Numbered from the stretch's first letter, positions 53,538 to 63,605 are shown. The stretch is DNA of 64,000 nucleotides from Gellertiella hungarica (GCF_014197145.1 NZ_JACIEZ010000014.1:16922-80921); one strand, 5' to 3'. Notes: generated by a model not told the origin, from the sequence alone. Made by a program: numbers and translations.

Positions 53538-54105
53538 TTTCGATGTTCTGCAAATAGGTTGAAATCTTCGACAAGGTCAAAACTTGAGCGCTTGGGCATG
53601 CGCGGATGGCAGCTTCGGGCATGGCCCGAGCGAAAGCCTCGGACGGATCCTGAACGATTGCCGTTCCGCCAGAACGAACGACGGCCGAAAGGCCTTGGGA
53701 ACCGTCATGATTGGCGCCCGTCAGGACAATAGCTGTCAGTTGGCTGCCCCAGGCGTCTGCCGCGCTCTCGAATGCCACGTCGATCGATGGCCGCGAGAAG
53801 AGAACCTCTTCCTCGCTGGATAAAGCGACATGCGTTCGCCCCTCGAGCGACAAATGATAATTAGGGGGCGCGAAGTAGATGAACCCGGCTTCCACGGGCT
53901 CCTTGTCTTCCGCCTCGATCGCGCGAAGCTGACATTTGAGGTCAAAAATCGCGGCCAGCACACTGCGTTTGTTTGGCGGTAAGTGCACCACGACGAAGAT
54001 AGGATACGGATAAGTCGCAGGCAGTGGCGGCAATATCATGGACAGCGCTTCCAGCGCCCCAGCGGAGGCGCCGATGATGATCGCACCGTTCGGATTGTCC
54101 TTCAC
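53527..54105 (-). CDS. cheB: CheB-type methylesterase without receiver domain
   Basis: A 192-residue CheB catalytic domain. Ser in GASAGALEAL (about 14), His in VVHLPP (about 41) and Asp in TGANHDGSQG (about 133) form the triad. The usual N-terminal receiver is missing, so activation by phosphorylation must come from elsewhere. It overlaps cheR (ATGA) and the next kinase gene. Confidence 0.9.
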   Translation of the reverse strand: MKDNPNGAIIIGASAGALEALSMILPPLPATYPYPIFVVVHLPPNKRSVLAAIFDLKCQLRAIEAEDKEPVEAGFIYFAPPNYHLSLEGRTHVALSSEEEVLFSRPSIDVAFESAADAWGSQLTAIVLTGANHDGSQGLSAVVRSGGTAIVQDPSEAFARAMPEAAIRACPSAQVLTLSKISTYLQNIENEH

Positions 54106-54935
54106 GAGCCGATCCTCTGATAGATCTTCTCATCTCGGACGAACTCCCGGAAGCCATCGGCATGCGTTGAAAACCGCAGTGTTTCCTTCGAGCCCAGCCC
54201 GAGAAAGCCGTTGCGTGGCAGCGTATCCCGGAAAAGACCGACAGCCCTGTCCTGTAGATCCCGGTCGAAATAGATCATGACGTTCCGGCAGGAGACCAGT
54301 TGCATCTCACCAAAGACCTGGTCCGTCACAAGACTATGATCTGAGAACACGACATTGCGCCGCAGGCTTTTGTCCAGGATGCACCGGTTGTAGCCCGTCG
54401 TGTAATAGTCAGACAAAGATCCCTTGCCGCCGGAGTCAAGATGGTTCTCGGTGAACAATCTGACCCGTTCGATGTCATAGATTCCGGCTTCCGCTTGGGC
54501 GAGGGCCTCTGGATTAATATCCGTCGCATAAAAGAGGGTTCGCTCCTCAAGCCCTTCCTCGCGAAAAAGAATGACAAAGGAATAGAGCTCTTCGCCCGAA
54601 CTGCACCCGGCAATCCAGATCTTCAAGGAGGGGTAAGTGCGAAGATGCGGAACGACTTTCTCCCGGATCGCCGCGAAGTAGGACGGGTCGCGAAACATCT
54701 CGCTGACCTGGACCGTAAGGAAGCGGAGCATGTCGTCAAGCATCTCGGGATGATGAAGGACGCGCTCCTGCATGGCTGAGATGGTCGCAAAGCCCAACTG
54801 TTCGCGTGCCTGGCGCAACCGCCGCCGGATCGATGACATGGCGTAGCTGCGAAAGTCATAGTGGTAGCGATGATAAAGCGCCTCCAGCAGCAGCCGGATC
54901 TCTATATCCTCCACCTTTTCGAACGTCTCCGTCAT
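54102..54935 (-). CDS. cheR: CheR-type methyltransferase
   Basis: A 277-residue CheR: an N-terminal helical part (YDFRSYAMSSIRRRLRQ) and a SAM-binding Rossmann domain (LKIWIAGCSSGEELYSFVILF, then YATDINPEALAQAEAGIY, and SCRNVMIYFD). No pentapeptide tail is seen. With cheB but no chemoreceptor gene nearby, it may modify a receptor elsewhere or an unusual partner. Overlaps cheB and the hybrid kinase by four bases. Confidence 0.9.
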   Translation of the reverse strand: MTETFEKVEDIEIRLLLEALYHRYHYDFRSYAMSSIRRRLRQAREQLGFATISAMQERVLHHPEMLDDMLRFLTVQVSEMFRDPSYFAAIREKVVPHLRTYPSLKIWIAGCSSGEELYSFVILFREEGLEERTLFYATDINPEALAQAEAGIYDIERVRLFTENHLDSGGKGSLSDYYTTGYNRCILDKSLRRNVVFSDHSLVTDQVFGEMQLVSCRNVMIYFDRDLQDRAVGLFRDTLPRNGFLGLGSKETLRFSTHADGFREFVRDEKIYQRIGS

Positions 54936-57900
54936 TGCGGCATCCAGACGCGCACGAGAGACAGAAGCTTTTCGACGTCAAGCGGCTTTGCCATATAGTC
55001 ATTGGCGCCGGCTTCAATGCAGCGTTTCTGATCGTCAGGCATTGCCTTGGCGGTCAAGGTGATGATCGGCAACTTCTGCCATGCTGAGTTCTTGCGGATG
55101 TGGCGGGTTGCGGTGAGGCCATCCATCACCGGCATCATTACATCCATCAAAACCAGATCGATCCGCCCGTCCGGTTTACTCAACGATTGTTCCAGTTTTT
55201 CCAGTGCCTCCTCGCCATTTCTGGCGATATCGACGATCACCCCGCGTGGTTCGAGGATGTTGGTCAGGGCGTAGACGTTGCGCACGTCGTCCTCGACGAT
55301 CAGAATGCGGCGCCCTTCCAGCAGTTCCCCGCGATTGCGGGCTTTGCGGATCATTTGCTGCTGCTCGTCCGGCAGCTCGGAGACGACCTGGTGCAGGAAG
55401 AGTGTAACCTCGTCGAGCAGCCGTTCCGGCGATTTCGCACCCTTGATGATGATGGATTTCGAGTAACGGCGAAGCCTCTGCTCTTCTTCTGACGAGAGAT
55501 CGCGTCCGGTGTAGACGATGACAGGCGGGAAGGAATGCATGCCCGCTTCGCTCAGCGTTTCCAGAAGCGCAAAGCCGGACGTATCCGGCAACGACAGATC
55601 CAGCACCATGCAGTCGAAGGTCTGTTCGGCCAGCAACGATAGGCATTCTGCCGCAGTCCCAGCCCCTACCGTTTCGACGTCATTCGACGATAGGAGTTTC
55701 GATAGAGCGTCCCGTTGAACGGCGTTGTCTTCAACGATCAACACGCGCCGCAACGTCTGCTGGGCCTTTGCCCCCAGCGACTCGATCATCGACACCAGGC
55801 GATCGCGTTGCACGGGCTTCAGCGCATAACCGACAGCCCCCAGCGACATGGCCCGGTCGGAATAGTCTTCGCCGGAAAGGATGTGGATCGGAATATGGCG
55901 CGTCCGCACGTCACGCTTCAGGCGGTCAAGCACAGAAAGGCCGGATTGGTCCGGAAGACCGACATCGAGCAGGATGGCGTTCGGCAGATACTGATGGGCG
56001 AGTTCCAGGGCTTCTTGAGCGGTTCCTGCTACGAGCGCCTGGAACTTCAGCTCACGGGCGAGATCGCGCAGGATGAGTGCAAAGGATTGATCGTCCTCGA
56101 CAATCAGCAGCTTGCGGGCTGTTGCCTCGGATGCTGCACGGTCGTCATCGACGATTGCGACGGCCTTCGGCTTTTGTGCGGTGCTCTCTGCTTCCGTGCG
56201 GAAGACGGGTTCTGCAGCGGACGCGACGGGCGGGGCAAAATCCTGTTTCGGAGCCTGGACCAGCGCACTGTCGAACTCGGCCGGGATGATGACGGTGAAC
56301 GTGCTGCCCTCGCCAAGCTGGCTTTGAAGCTGGAAGCGGCCTCCAAGCAAGCGCACGAGTTCGCGAGAAATCGACAGACCAAGGCCGGTGCCGCCGAACT
56401 TGCGGCTGATGGTGCTATCCGCCTGATGGAAGGCTTCAAAGATCCGCTTTTGCTGCTCGTGCGCAATCCCGATGCCGCTATCCTTGATCGCAAAGGCCAC
56501 TTCATTGTCGCCGTGACGGCTGACCCCGAGCGACACGCTGCCCTTCTCCGTAAACTTCACGGCATTCGCCAAAAGGTTCTTCAACACCTGCTCGAGGCGC
56601 TGCGGATCGGTATGGATGACGGGCGGCACGCTGGCGGCGACGGAGACGTCAAGCTTGAGACCCTTGTTTGCCGCAAGCGGTTCGAACATGTGGCGCAGTC
56701 CGTTGACGGTTCTCTCGATCGACACCGCTTCCGGATTGATCTCCACATGTCCTGCTTCGATCTTGGACAGGTCCAGGATGTCATTGATCAGGTTCAGCAG
56801 ATCATTGCCCGATGACTGAATGGTCTGGGCGAATTGAACCTGTTGGGCAGTCAGATTGCCTTCGGAATTGTCAGCCAGGAGTTTGGCAAGGATGAGCGAA
56901 GAGTTGAGCGGTGTTCGCAGCTCATGCGACATGTTCGCGAGGAAGTCTGATTTGTAGCGGCTGGCGAGTTCCACTTCCTTCGCCTTGGCCTCGATGGCGT
57001 CTTTCGACCGTTCAAGATTGTCCCGCTGCCGCTCCAGTTCTTCCGCTTGCTCCTCGAGCTGCGAATTGGTCTGTTCGAGTTCTGCCTGCTGCCGTTCAAG
57101 GCGGGTTTGTTGTTCGCGAAGTGCGCGTCCCTGTTCTTCGAGCTCCTCGTTGGAAACGCGCAGTTCTTCGTCCTGGACCTGCAGTTCCTCCGACTGACGC
57201 TGGGTCTCTTCCAAAAGAGCCTGGAGGCGGGTTCTGAATTCCGCTGATCGGATGGCGACAGCAATCAGCTCTGAGACCTGTTCGAGAAGCACCAATGTCT
57301 GATCGCTGATGGGAGACAGGAAGCCGAGTTCGAAAACGCCGCGGGTATCGCCTTCGACGATTGCGGGCGCCAAAGCTAGATAACGGGGCTTCTGCTGTCC
57401 CAGACCGGATCCAAAACTGATATAACCGTCCGGAACCTCACCAACCACGATTGGACGGTGATCCCGCAAGACGTGGCCGAACAGGCTGTCATTTTGGCCG
57501 AAGCTTGCAGGAAGCGTCACGTTCGACGGCACGCCATGTGCGGCCATGCGATGAAACCGGCCTGCATTTTCGACATAAATGACACCGGCCACGGCACCGA
57601 GATAGTTCGTCAGGAAGCGCAGGATATTTTCACCCAGTTCCCCCATCGGCTGCTCGCCGGCGACGGACGCCGCCAGGCCCAATTGTGCGTCTCGCAGCCA
57701 CTGCTCGCGCTTCTGCGCCAGAGTGGATTTTCTCACCAGTGCGGAGATCGCGAGGGTCAGGATAATGCCAAGCAGCCCGGACGCCAGGGCGCTCGCCCAG
57801 GCGATAATGTAGGACGCATCCATCTCGCTCAGGCGCTGGCTCCGCTCTTCACCAGCCTCATTGCGCAGTTGGGAGATGACGTTGCGGATGCCATCCATAT

Positions 57901-58381
57901 CGCTGCGACCGCGGTCTGTTTTCACCAGAGCCAGTGCTTCGGCCTCTCCTCGAGTCTCGAAGACCTCCAGTGTTTGTGCCATCACTTCGAGTTTGGACGA
58001 GACAAACGCCCGAAGTTCCTCGACACTCCCACGCTCGCGCATCTCGGCTGTGGCAGCCGAGCTGATTGTGTCCATTCGGGTCTGAATCTGTGGGAGGGCA
58101 CGGTGATATGGCGCAAGATAGGCCTCCTCAGAGGTCAGGAGAAAGCCACGTAATCCCGTTTCTGCATCTTGTATGTCGATCAAAAGCAGGTCGAGCGCCA
58201 CCACAAGACCATGCGTTTGCGTCACTCTCGCATTGCTGTCTCTGACGTTCTGGACTGTGTAAACGGTTAGCGCGGTGCTGATGACGAAAAAGAAGATCGC
58301 GGTCACTGCGCCGATAAGAGCGCTTCGCTCCAGACCGAGCATTTTGTTGCCTGTCAGTGCGGATGTTTTTCTGTGCATCAT
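54932..58381 (-). CDS. Large hybrid histidine kinase (CHASE3-GAF-HK-three receivers)
   Basis: An 1149-residue sensor. In order: a membrane segment, a periplasmic CHASE3-like domain (about 40-180, GLVVALDLLLIDIQDAETGLRGFL), a second membrane segment, a GAF domain (about 240-390), a long coiled coil of Glu/Gln/Arg (about 400-490), H-box FLANMSHELRTPLN, HATPase (NLLANAVKFTEKG, GGTGLGLSI) and three receivers with Asp in ILLDVGLPD, MVLDLSLPD and VLMDVMMPV. I chose the Met at 58381; a GTG at 58504 is the longest alternative. It is the first gene of the cheR/cheB operon. Confidence 0.9.
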   Translation of the reverse strand: MMHRKTSALTGNKMLGLERSALIGAVTAIFFFVISTALTVYTVQNVRDSNARVTQTHGLVVALDLLLIDIQDAETGLRGFLLTSEEAYLAPYHRALPQIQTRMDTISSAATAEMRERGSVEELRAFVSSKLEVMAQTLEVFETRGEAEALALVKTDRGRSDMDGIRNVISQLRNEAGEERSQRLSEMDASYIIAWASALASGLLGIILTLAISALVRKSTLAQKREQWLRDAQLGLAASVAGEQPMGELGENILRFLTNYLGAVAGVIYVENAGRFHRMAAHGVPSNVTLPASFGQNDSLFGHVLRDHRPIVVGEVPDGYISFGSGLGQQKPRYLALAPAIVEGDTRGVFELGFLSPISDQTLVLLEQVSELIAVAIRSAEFRTRLQALLEETQRQSEELQVQDEELRVSNEELEEQGRALREQQTRLERQQAELEQTNSQLEEQAEELERQRDNLERSKDAIEAKAKEVELASRYKSDFLANMSHELRTPLNSSLILAKLLADNSEGNLTAQQVQFAQTIQSSGNDLLNLINDILDLSKIEAGHVEINPEAVSIERTVNGLRHMFEPLAANKGLKLDVSVAASVPPVIHTDPQRLEQVLKNLLANAVKFTEKGSVSLGVSRHGDNEVAFAIKDSGIGIAHEQQKRIFEAFHQADSTISRKFGGTGLGLSISRELVRLLGGRFQLQSQLGEGSTFTVIIPAEFDSALVQAPKQDFAPPVASAAEPVFRTEAESTAQKPKAVAIVDDDRAASEATARKLLIVEDDQSFALILRDLARELKFQALVAGTAQEALELAHQYLPNAILLDVGLPDQSGLSVLDRLKRDVRTRHIPIHILSGEDYSDRAMSLGAVGYALKPVQRDRLVSMIESLGAKAQQTLRRVLIVEDNAVQRDALSKLLSSNDVETVGAGTAAECLSLLAEQTFDCMVLDLSLPDTSGFALLETLSEAGMHSFPPVIVYTGRDLSSEEEQRLRRYSKSIIIKGAKSPERLLDEVTLFLHQVVSELPDEQQQMIRKARNRGELLEGRRILIVEDDVRNVYALTNILEPRGVIVDIARNGEEALEKLEQSLSKPDGRIDLVLMDVMMPVMDGLTATRHIRKNSAWQKLPIITLTAKAMPDDQKRCIEAGANDYMAKPLDVEKLLSLVRVWMPQ

Positions 58382-58566
58382 AAGGTCTCTAAATACTCGG
58401 TCAGATGATATTATCACGTAAGAGTGACGGCATCGGATACGGGAAATGGCTAGCGGGGTCGCAAAGCGTGTGGTTGCTGTGTCCCATCCACTCCCGCCGA
58501 TCACGTCAACTTGAATAGAGTCCTAGGTAGCAATAATTTCATGAGGAAAGCAAGATTACGCTAAAA

Positions 58567-59424
58567 ATGGAACCAAATGAGTTGCTTGCCCTTCAGGGGT
58601 TGGCTCATTCGCCGCAACGTCACGCAAGGAAGCTCAAGGGCTTCACAGTGGAGCATGTTCGCCCAGAATTGGGTGCTGCTTTCAGTTACGACTGGACGAG
58701 CGACCTCCATTTTTGCGCCTATCATGACATTGTCCTGGAAGATGGGGGCATACGTGCAGGGGATGGATCGGAGGACAACCGCCGTGACCTCCGCCACACG
58801 CTGACCTATGTCCCGCGGGGTGCACGCGTCACTGGCTGGTCCGAACTCCAAAGACGGAACAATTCGTTCACAGCTATCTATTTTGACCCAGCAGCTATCC
58901 GTGAGGAGCTTGGTACCCGCTTCGCTGAACGTGTCGATGAAAAGGTTTATTACCGAAGCGACGAGGTCGCGGCATACCTGCGCCAATGGGCTAGTCTACT
59001 GCGGCGAGGCCATTCTGATGCTCTGTACGAAGAAGCACTGGGCCTGATCACCATTTTGGCGATCCACAAAGCAACAATGCCGACATGGAGACAGCCGCCG
59101 CCCCTTGGCAGAGCGCCTCTTGCTCTTATCGACGAGTTTATCGAGGAGAACCTTGGCTCAGATCTCAGCCTGTCGAGCCTTGCTGAACTCGCGGGCCTTA
59201 GCCGATTCCATTTCAGCAGGGCGTTCAAGGCGGCGACCGGAGAGACCCCATACCAGCACGTGCTCCGACGTCGAATGGAAAGGGCACGATTGCTCCTGGC
59301 CGCACGAGAAATGCCCATCGACGAAATCGCCAGCAGGCTGGGCTTTCAGAATAGCGCGTATTTCCAGAGGACTTTCAAATCATGGGTGGGAATGAGTGTG
59401 AAGGAGTTCAGGGACCGGATGTAG
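58567..59424 (+). CDS. AraC-family transcriptional regulator
   Basis: A 285-residue regulator with a variable N-terminal sensing region (about 1-170) and a two-HTH AraC domain at the C-terminus: DLSLSSLAELAGLSRFHFSRAFKAATGETPYQHV and MPIDEIASRLGFQNSAYFQRTFKSWVGMSVKEFR. It is divergent from the hybrid kinase; its targets are unknown. Confidence 0.92.
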   Translation: MEPNELLALQGLAHSPQRHARKLKGFTVEHVRPELGAAFSYDWTSDLHFCAYHDIVLEDGGIRAGDGSEDNRRDLRHTLTYVPRGARVTGWSELQRRNNSFTAIYFDPAAIREELGTRFAERVDEKVYYRSDEVAAYLRQWASLLRRGHSDALYEEALGLITILAIHKATMPTWRQPPPLGRAPLALIDEFIEENLGSDLSLSSLAELAGLSRFHFSRAFKAATGETPYQHVLRRRMERARLLLAAREMPIDEIASRLGFQNSAYFQRTFKSWVGMSVKEFRDRM

Positions 59425-59794
59425 GTCCTCACTCAATGAGCGCTTCAATTGTCCGGCCAATAAGAACAGAATGTCTGCCTGCGCCTGCGTCGTCAGCTAG
59501 GAACTCTGCGAACTCTCTCTGGCCAATCGTGGCTATACGAGAACTGAAATGGGTATCTCGCAATTCGGCCTTACCAAACTGCGTGGACCGGCTTGGAACG
59601 CTGGCAAACCAGTTGGCGTCAGCCAACCTTCAAAAATCCCAGCTTGGGCAGTCCGAATCAAGACCTGTAGAAAGGCGTTAGGTTGCTTGCATCAATCTTC
59701 GCTAAAAGATTGCAAACTAGTCCCGGGTCCCAGTTTTCTGGAACATCAAGCCGTGTTCGGCGGATATTGAATAGTGGTGAATGAAGGAACAACC
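59425..59794. other. Intergenic stretch after the AraC gene
   Basis: No strong gene. A 65-codon minus-strand frame (59429-59626, ending TIEALIE) could be the remnant of a longer protein, but I cannot assign it. Confidence 0.35.
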
Positions 59795-60523
59795 ATGCGA
59801 AAAATCGGTCGAGTGCGGGAAGTCTGGCGCTATCCGGTGAGTTCTCTTGGCGGGGAGACGCTCGCCTCGATCACCGTGTCGCCCGAGGGCATCGCATGCG
59901 ACCGGCGGTTTGCGCTGTTTGATCCGGAAACCGGCCTTGCCGCCGCGCCCGAGAAGGAAACGCGCTGGCGGCCCGCCCTCTTCATCACCGCCTGGCAACC
60001 GGCTTCCGGATTGCCGGTGCTGCGCTTTGCCGACGGCGCGGAGCATGCGCTCGATGATGGCACATTGCCGGACCGTCTGGCGGAGCATTTTGGCTTCCCG
60101 GTCGCGGTTGGGCTCGTCGGGTCTGGCGATTACCGCTTCCACGTCGTCTCCAATCGTTACAAGCCGGCGCCGCTTCACCTGGTGACGACGGCTTCGACGG
60201 AGGCGCTCGCCGCGATAACAGGCCTTCCGCCACTCGACGCACGACGGTTCCGGCCCTCCGTGCTGATCGAAACGGAAGACGGCGAAGGTTTCATCGAAAA
60301 CGACTGGGTGGGTCATACCGTGCGGATCGGAGATGCGGATGTCCGCGTCACTGAAGCCTCTCGCCGCTGTGGCATGACGCTCGTGGCGCAGCCCGGGATG
60401 GCGGAAGAGCCCGAGGTGCTGCGCGGGATCATGCGCGCCAACAAACGGAATCTCGGCGTCTATGCCACGCCCATCGAGGGCGTGACGATCAACGTCGGCG
60501 ATGCCGTTTATGCCGAGATCTGA
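59795..60523 (+). CDS. MOSC domain protein (YcbX/mARC-like)
   Basis: A 242-residue protein with a beta-barrel MOSC N-terminal part (VREVWRYPVSSLGGETLASI) and a MOSC domain (about 110-240) with the Mo-cofactor Cys in SRRCGMTLVAQPG. Such proteins bind molybdenum cofactor and reduce N-hydroxylated compounds. The Met at 59795 has GAAGGA upstream; a GTG at 59774 is possible. Convergent with the FAD-binding gene, overlapping it by 16 bp. Confidence 0.85.
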   Translation: MRKIGRVREVWRYPVSSLGGETLASITVSPEGIACDRRFALFDPETGLAAAPEKETRWRPALFITAWQPASGLPVLRFADGAEHALDDGTLPDRLAEHFGFPVAVGLVGSGDYRFHVVSNRYKPAPLHLVTTASTEALAAITGLPPLDARRFRPSVLIETEDGEGFIENDWVGHTVRIGDADVRVTEASRRCGMTLVAQPGMAEEPEVLRGIMRANKRNLGVYATPIEGVTINVGDAVYAEI

Positions 60524-62205
60524 AAGAGCGGATTCTCCGCCTCAGAGATATCATTCAGGATCGCCCGACCAACGGTCTCGCCGATATCCCGGGCACTGGT
60601 GATGCCCTGAACGAAGGGCTCCTTGTGCAGCAGGAAGGCGATTGCTGCGCAATAGAGCCGACCTTCCGACATCAGGCCGAGACGCGGGCGATAGAACTCA
60701 TCGACATCGATGCCGCCGGTGCGCACCATATCGGGGTCCCGGTCGAGCGATAGGATCGCCTCGACCTTAGGCGTCGCGGCTTCGCGCACGCCTCCCTGAT
60801 CGACAAGCGTCGGAAAAGGGAGATCCGTCGCTGAGAGGGTTTCCTGGCCGGTCGCATCGATGAAGGCCCCGAAGCGATGCGTGGTGCCTGCCACCTCGAC
60901 CTCCGCGCCGCGCTCCAGGCCGTCCTCGGCCGTGCGGATCGTATAGTCTTCGCCGAGCCGCAAGATCGACAGCTTGCCGGCGCGCGACAGTGCGAGCAGC
61001 CTGCGGATCGACATCAGCGGCACGGTTGCATAGTCGTCGATGAAGATGCCCTTGAAGTGGGGGTGGAAGCGCTTGAGGTCTTTCTCGTCCAGATGCGGAA
61101 TGACGTGCGCGACGATCTCGTGGGTGATCAGGATCGCATAGCGCCACGGCACGGTATAGCGCTTCACCCGGTTTTCATCGGCTTCGGCCAAATTCTTGGC
61201 CGCCCAGACGAAGGGATCGCTGTCCGTCCTGTCCGCGTAATAGGCGGCGGCGAAGGTCTCGACCGTCAATTGCGACAGCCCGATGCGGGCGGCATAATCG
61301 GGATCGCGGGCGACGATTTCTCCGCGGAACAGCTCGAAGACATCATCGAGCAGGTCGTGACGACCTGTCGCGATCAGCGCATCGATGGCCTCTTCCGTGC
61401 AGACGAGCGGCGTCACATAGGGCAGCGGGCAGTAGAAGTCGGCTTCCGGCAGGATGCCCTTGCGGGACATCAGCGTCGCGCGAAAATCCTCAGTCCCTGC
61501 AGCCGGCTGATATTGCAGGTCGCCGGCCGCGTCGCTGTAAAACATGCCGTGGGCCGTCGCCACGGTCATCAGGGCGTCGATCCCGCTCAGCGAGGTGCCG
61601 AGAATGCCGACGGGTTCATTGCGGATCGACTTCAGAACTGTCGCCGGCCAGGGCGAAACGAAGTAGCCGGGTCGTATTTCGGTGCTGTCGGGCCAATTGT
61701 GGCCGGTCGCCATCACGACGTGGTCGAAGACTGCGTCCTCCTCTGCGTCGGGACGGGATACCCTCAGCCGCACTGCGGCCGCCTGTATCTCGATATCGGT
61801 GACCTTATGGCGGGCCAGCACGTGGATTTCGTGGCCGCGTTCGCCGGCCAGATTTCGCATCCGGGCAAACTGCGCCTGCATGTAGTCGCCGAGCACGAGG
61901 CGCGGATAGAACTCCCGCTCATCAATCGCCTCGCGGCGGATGCCGTGGCGCATCAGCGTGTCCTCATCCTGCCGCCGCAGCCATTCGACCAGAGTCTCGG
62001 TGAAAGCCGGAAGCTCGATGCTCGGAATGTTGGAGAGCATCGCCGGGTCATTCATATCGGGGTGATAGGGCGTACCCTTGCCCGGCTCTCCCTCTGCTTC
62101 ATAAAGGGTGATCGACAGGGGAACGGTCGAGCCGATCAGTTGTTTGAACGTGTAGAGGCCGGTTGGACCCGTGCCGATGATCGCAATTCGTGGAAGCATG
62201 GACAT
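60508..62205 (-). CDS. FAD/NAD(P)-binding oxidoreductase
   Basis: A 565-residue FAD-NAD(P)-binding protein. The N-terminal dinucleotide fold is IAIIGTGPTGLYTFKQL (about 7-23), VVMATGHN (about 165) follows, and GILGTSLSGIDALMTVAT (about 198-215) is a second fold. A last segment near 455 (FGAFIDATGQETLSATDLPF) marks the FAD-binding end. The family has no settled substrate. Confidence 0.8.
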   Translation of the reverse strand: MSMLPRIAIIGTGPTGLYTFKQLIGSTVPLSITLYEAEGEPGKGTPYHPDMNDPAMLSNIPSIELPAFTETLVEWLRRQDEDTLMRHGIRREAIDEREFYPRLVLGDYMQAQFARMRNLAGERGHEIHVLARHKVTDIEIQAAAVRLRVSRPDAEEDAVFDHVVMATGHNWPDSTEIRPGYFVSPWPATVLKSIRNEPVGILGTSLSGIDALMTVATAHGMFYSDAAGDLQYQPAAGTEDFRATLMSRKGILPEADFYCPLPYVTPLVCTEEAIDALIATGRHDLLDDVFELFRGEIVARDPDYAARIGLSQLTVETFAAAYYADRTDSDPFVWAAKNLAEADENRVKRYTVPWRYAILITHEIVAHVIPHLDEKDLKRFHPHFKGIFIDDYATVPLMSIRRLLALSRAGKLSILRLGEDYTIRTAEDGLERGAEVEVAGTTHRFGAFIDATGQETLSATDLPFPTLVDQGGVREAATPKVEAILSLDRDPDMVRTGGIDVDEFYRPRLGLMSEGRLYCAAIAFLLHKEPFVQGITSARDIGETVGRAILNDISEAENPLFQISA

Positions 62206-62575
62206 ATCCTATGTCCGGCGAACAATCTCGCACGGCTGTCGGGGAATGTTCCACCCTTGAAATTGTTCCCGCCCTCATGCGCCCGCGCGAACTAGCCTTC
62301 GAGAAAAAGGGGATCGTGTGAACGTGATGTGAGATCGGCTGTTTATGTTATCATGCCTAAATCATAATGACGTGTTCAAGTGTTCGCCTTGTCAAAATAC
62401 TCCGTCCCTTGGACCTAATGTGAAGCCGGGTTTCGACAGGGGGCATCTATCATACAAGATAATTACGTTAATAAAGAAGTTATATTGGCTCGCCTAGGGA
62501 AAGAAACACTGAGGTTAACTTGAGTTTGGCTGTCGATCCGCAGCTTTGGGTTCATACCGCACAGACGTCTAAGGC
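62206..62575. other. Long non-coding region upstream of the stress operon
   Basis: The stretch is A+T-richer than its surroundings near 62340-62500 and holds no credible gene. It ends at the EcfG-type promoter. Confidence 0.4.
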
Positions 62576-62600
62576 GGAACTTTCCCCGGGCGCGCGCGTT
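62576..62600 (+). promoter_or_regulatory. EcfG-type general stress promoter
   Basis: GGAAC (62576-62580), 16 bases, CGTT (62597-62600): the consensus of the alphaproteobacterial general stress sigma factor EcfG. It lies 45 bp before the small exported protein gene. The stress-type genes downstream support it. Confidence 0.75.
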
Positions 62601-62644
62601 TTCGCTACCGGACCGAGCAACCAGGTCTGCAAAGAGGAAAACCC

Positions 62645-62962
62645 ATGAAAAAGATGATTTTCGCGGCGGCGCTTGTGTGCGCCACGGCAGTGTCTGCCTA
62701 TGCCCAGACCACCACTGTTCCTGCGACGGACGGCGACACGCCAGCCGTAGCGACCCCGGAAACACCGAACGCTGCAGCCCCTGTCGAGGGCGCAAATTCC
62801 TTCACCGAAGAACAGGCGCGGGAGCGCATCGAAGCAGCCGGCTTCACCGGCGTTGCCGACCTCAAGCTCGACGACCAGGGCGTCTGGCAGGCTACGGCGA
62901 TGAAGGACGGCAAGTCCATGCCGGTGGCCATGGATTACCAGGGCAACGTCGTCTCCAAATAA
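62645..62962 (+). CDS. Small exported PepSY-like protein
   Basis: A 105-residue protein with a signal peptide (MKKMIFAAALVCATAVSAYAQ), a Thr/Pro/Ala linker, and a compact domain (about 48-105, FTEEQARERIEAAGFTGVADLKLDDQGVWQATAMKDGK) like PepSY repeats. Its ATG follows AGAGGAAA. Probably envelope-stress related, given the EcfG-type promoter. Confidence 0.75.
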   Translation: MKKMIFAAALVCATAVSAYAQTTTVPATDGDTPAVATPETPNAAAPVEGANSFTEEQARERIEAAGFTGVADLKLDDQGVWQATAMKDGKSMPVAMDYQGNVVSK

Positions 62963-62993
62963 TTTCGCGGAAACGCAAAGAAAGGTCATTCCC

Positions 62994-63605
62994 ATGAAAA
63001 CCGTTACCGGACTTTTTGACAACTACAATGACGCAAGCGCAGCCGTCAGCGCGCTGGAAGCGCGTGGCGTCCCGTCTGACGACATCAGCATCGTTTCCAA
63101 CAATGCTGACAACCGCCACAAGCATGAAGATAACGACAACGGTGCCGCAGAAGGCGCTGGCACCGGTGCCGGCATCGGCGCTGTCGTCGGTGGCGCAGGC
63201 GGTCTTCTGACTGGCCTCGGCATCATGGCCATTCCCGGCGTCGGACCGGTTGTTGCAGCCGGCTGGCTTGCCGCCACTGCCGCTGGCGCCATCGCTGGCG
63301 CGGTTGCCGGTGGTGCGGCTGGTGGCCTCATCGGCGCACTGACGGATTCCGGCGTCTCGGAAGACGAGGCCCATGTCTATGCTGAAGGTGTTCGCCGCGG
63401 TGGCACGCTGGTCACCGCTCGTGTGGATGACGGCATGGAAACCGAAGCTGACATGATCCTCAAGCAGTCCAACCGTGTCGATCCGATGGCGCGCCGCCAG
63501 GCCTATTCGGAGCAGGGCTGGACGAAGTTCGATCATTCCGCTGATCCTTACGGCCCCGCCGAAATCGAGCAGGAGCGCGACCGCTATCGGGTTCGCACTG
63601 TCTAA
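62994..63605 (+). CDS. General stress protein (YflT-like) with Gly-rich core
   Basis: A 203-residue protein: N-terminal YflT/GsiB-type region (TVTGLFDNYNDASAAVSALEARGVPSDDISIVS), a long Gly/Ala-rich hydrophobic stretch (about 50-120, glycine-zipper-like) and a C-terminal conserved end (EDEAHVYAEGVRRGGTLVTARVDD). Co-transcribed with the PepSY-like gene; likely part of the general stress response. Confidence 0.85.
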   Translation: MKTVTGLFDNYNDASAAVSALEARGVPSDDISIVSNNADNRHKHEDNDNGAAEGAGTGAGIGAVVGGAGGLLTGLGIMAIPGVGPVVAAGWLAATAAGAIAGAVAGGAAGGLIGALTDSGVSEDEAHVYAEGVRRGGTLVTARVDDGMETEADMILKQSNRVDPMARRQAYSEQGWTKFDHSADPYGPAEIEQERDRYRVRTV

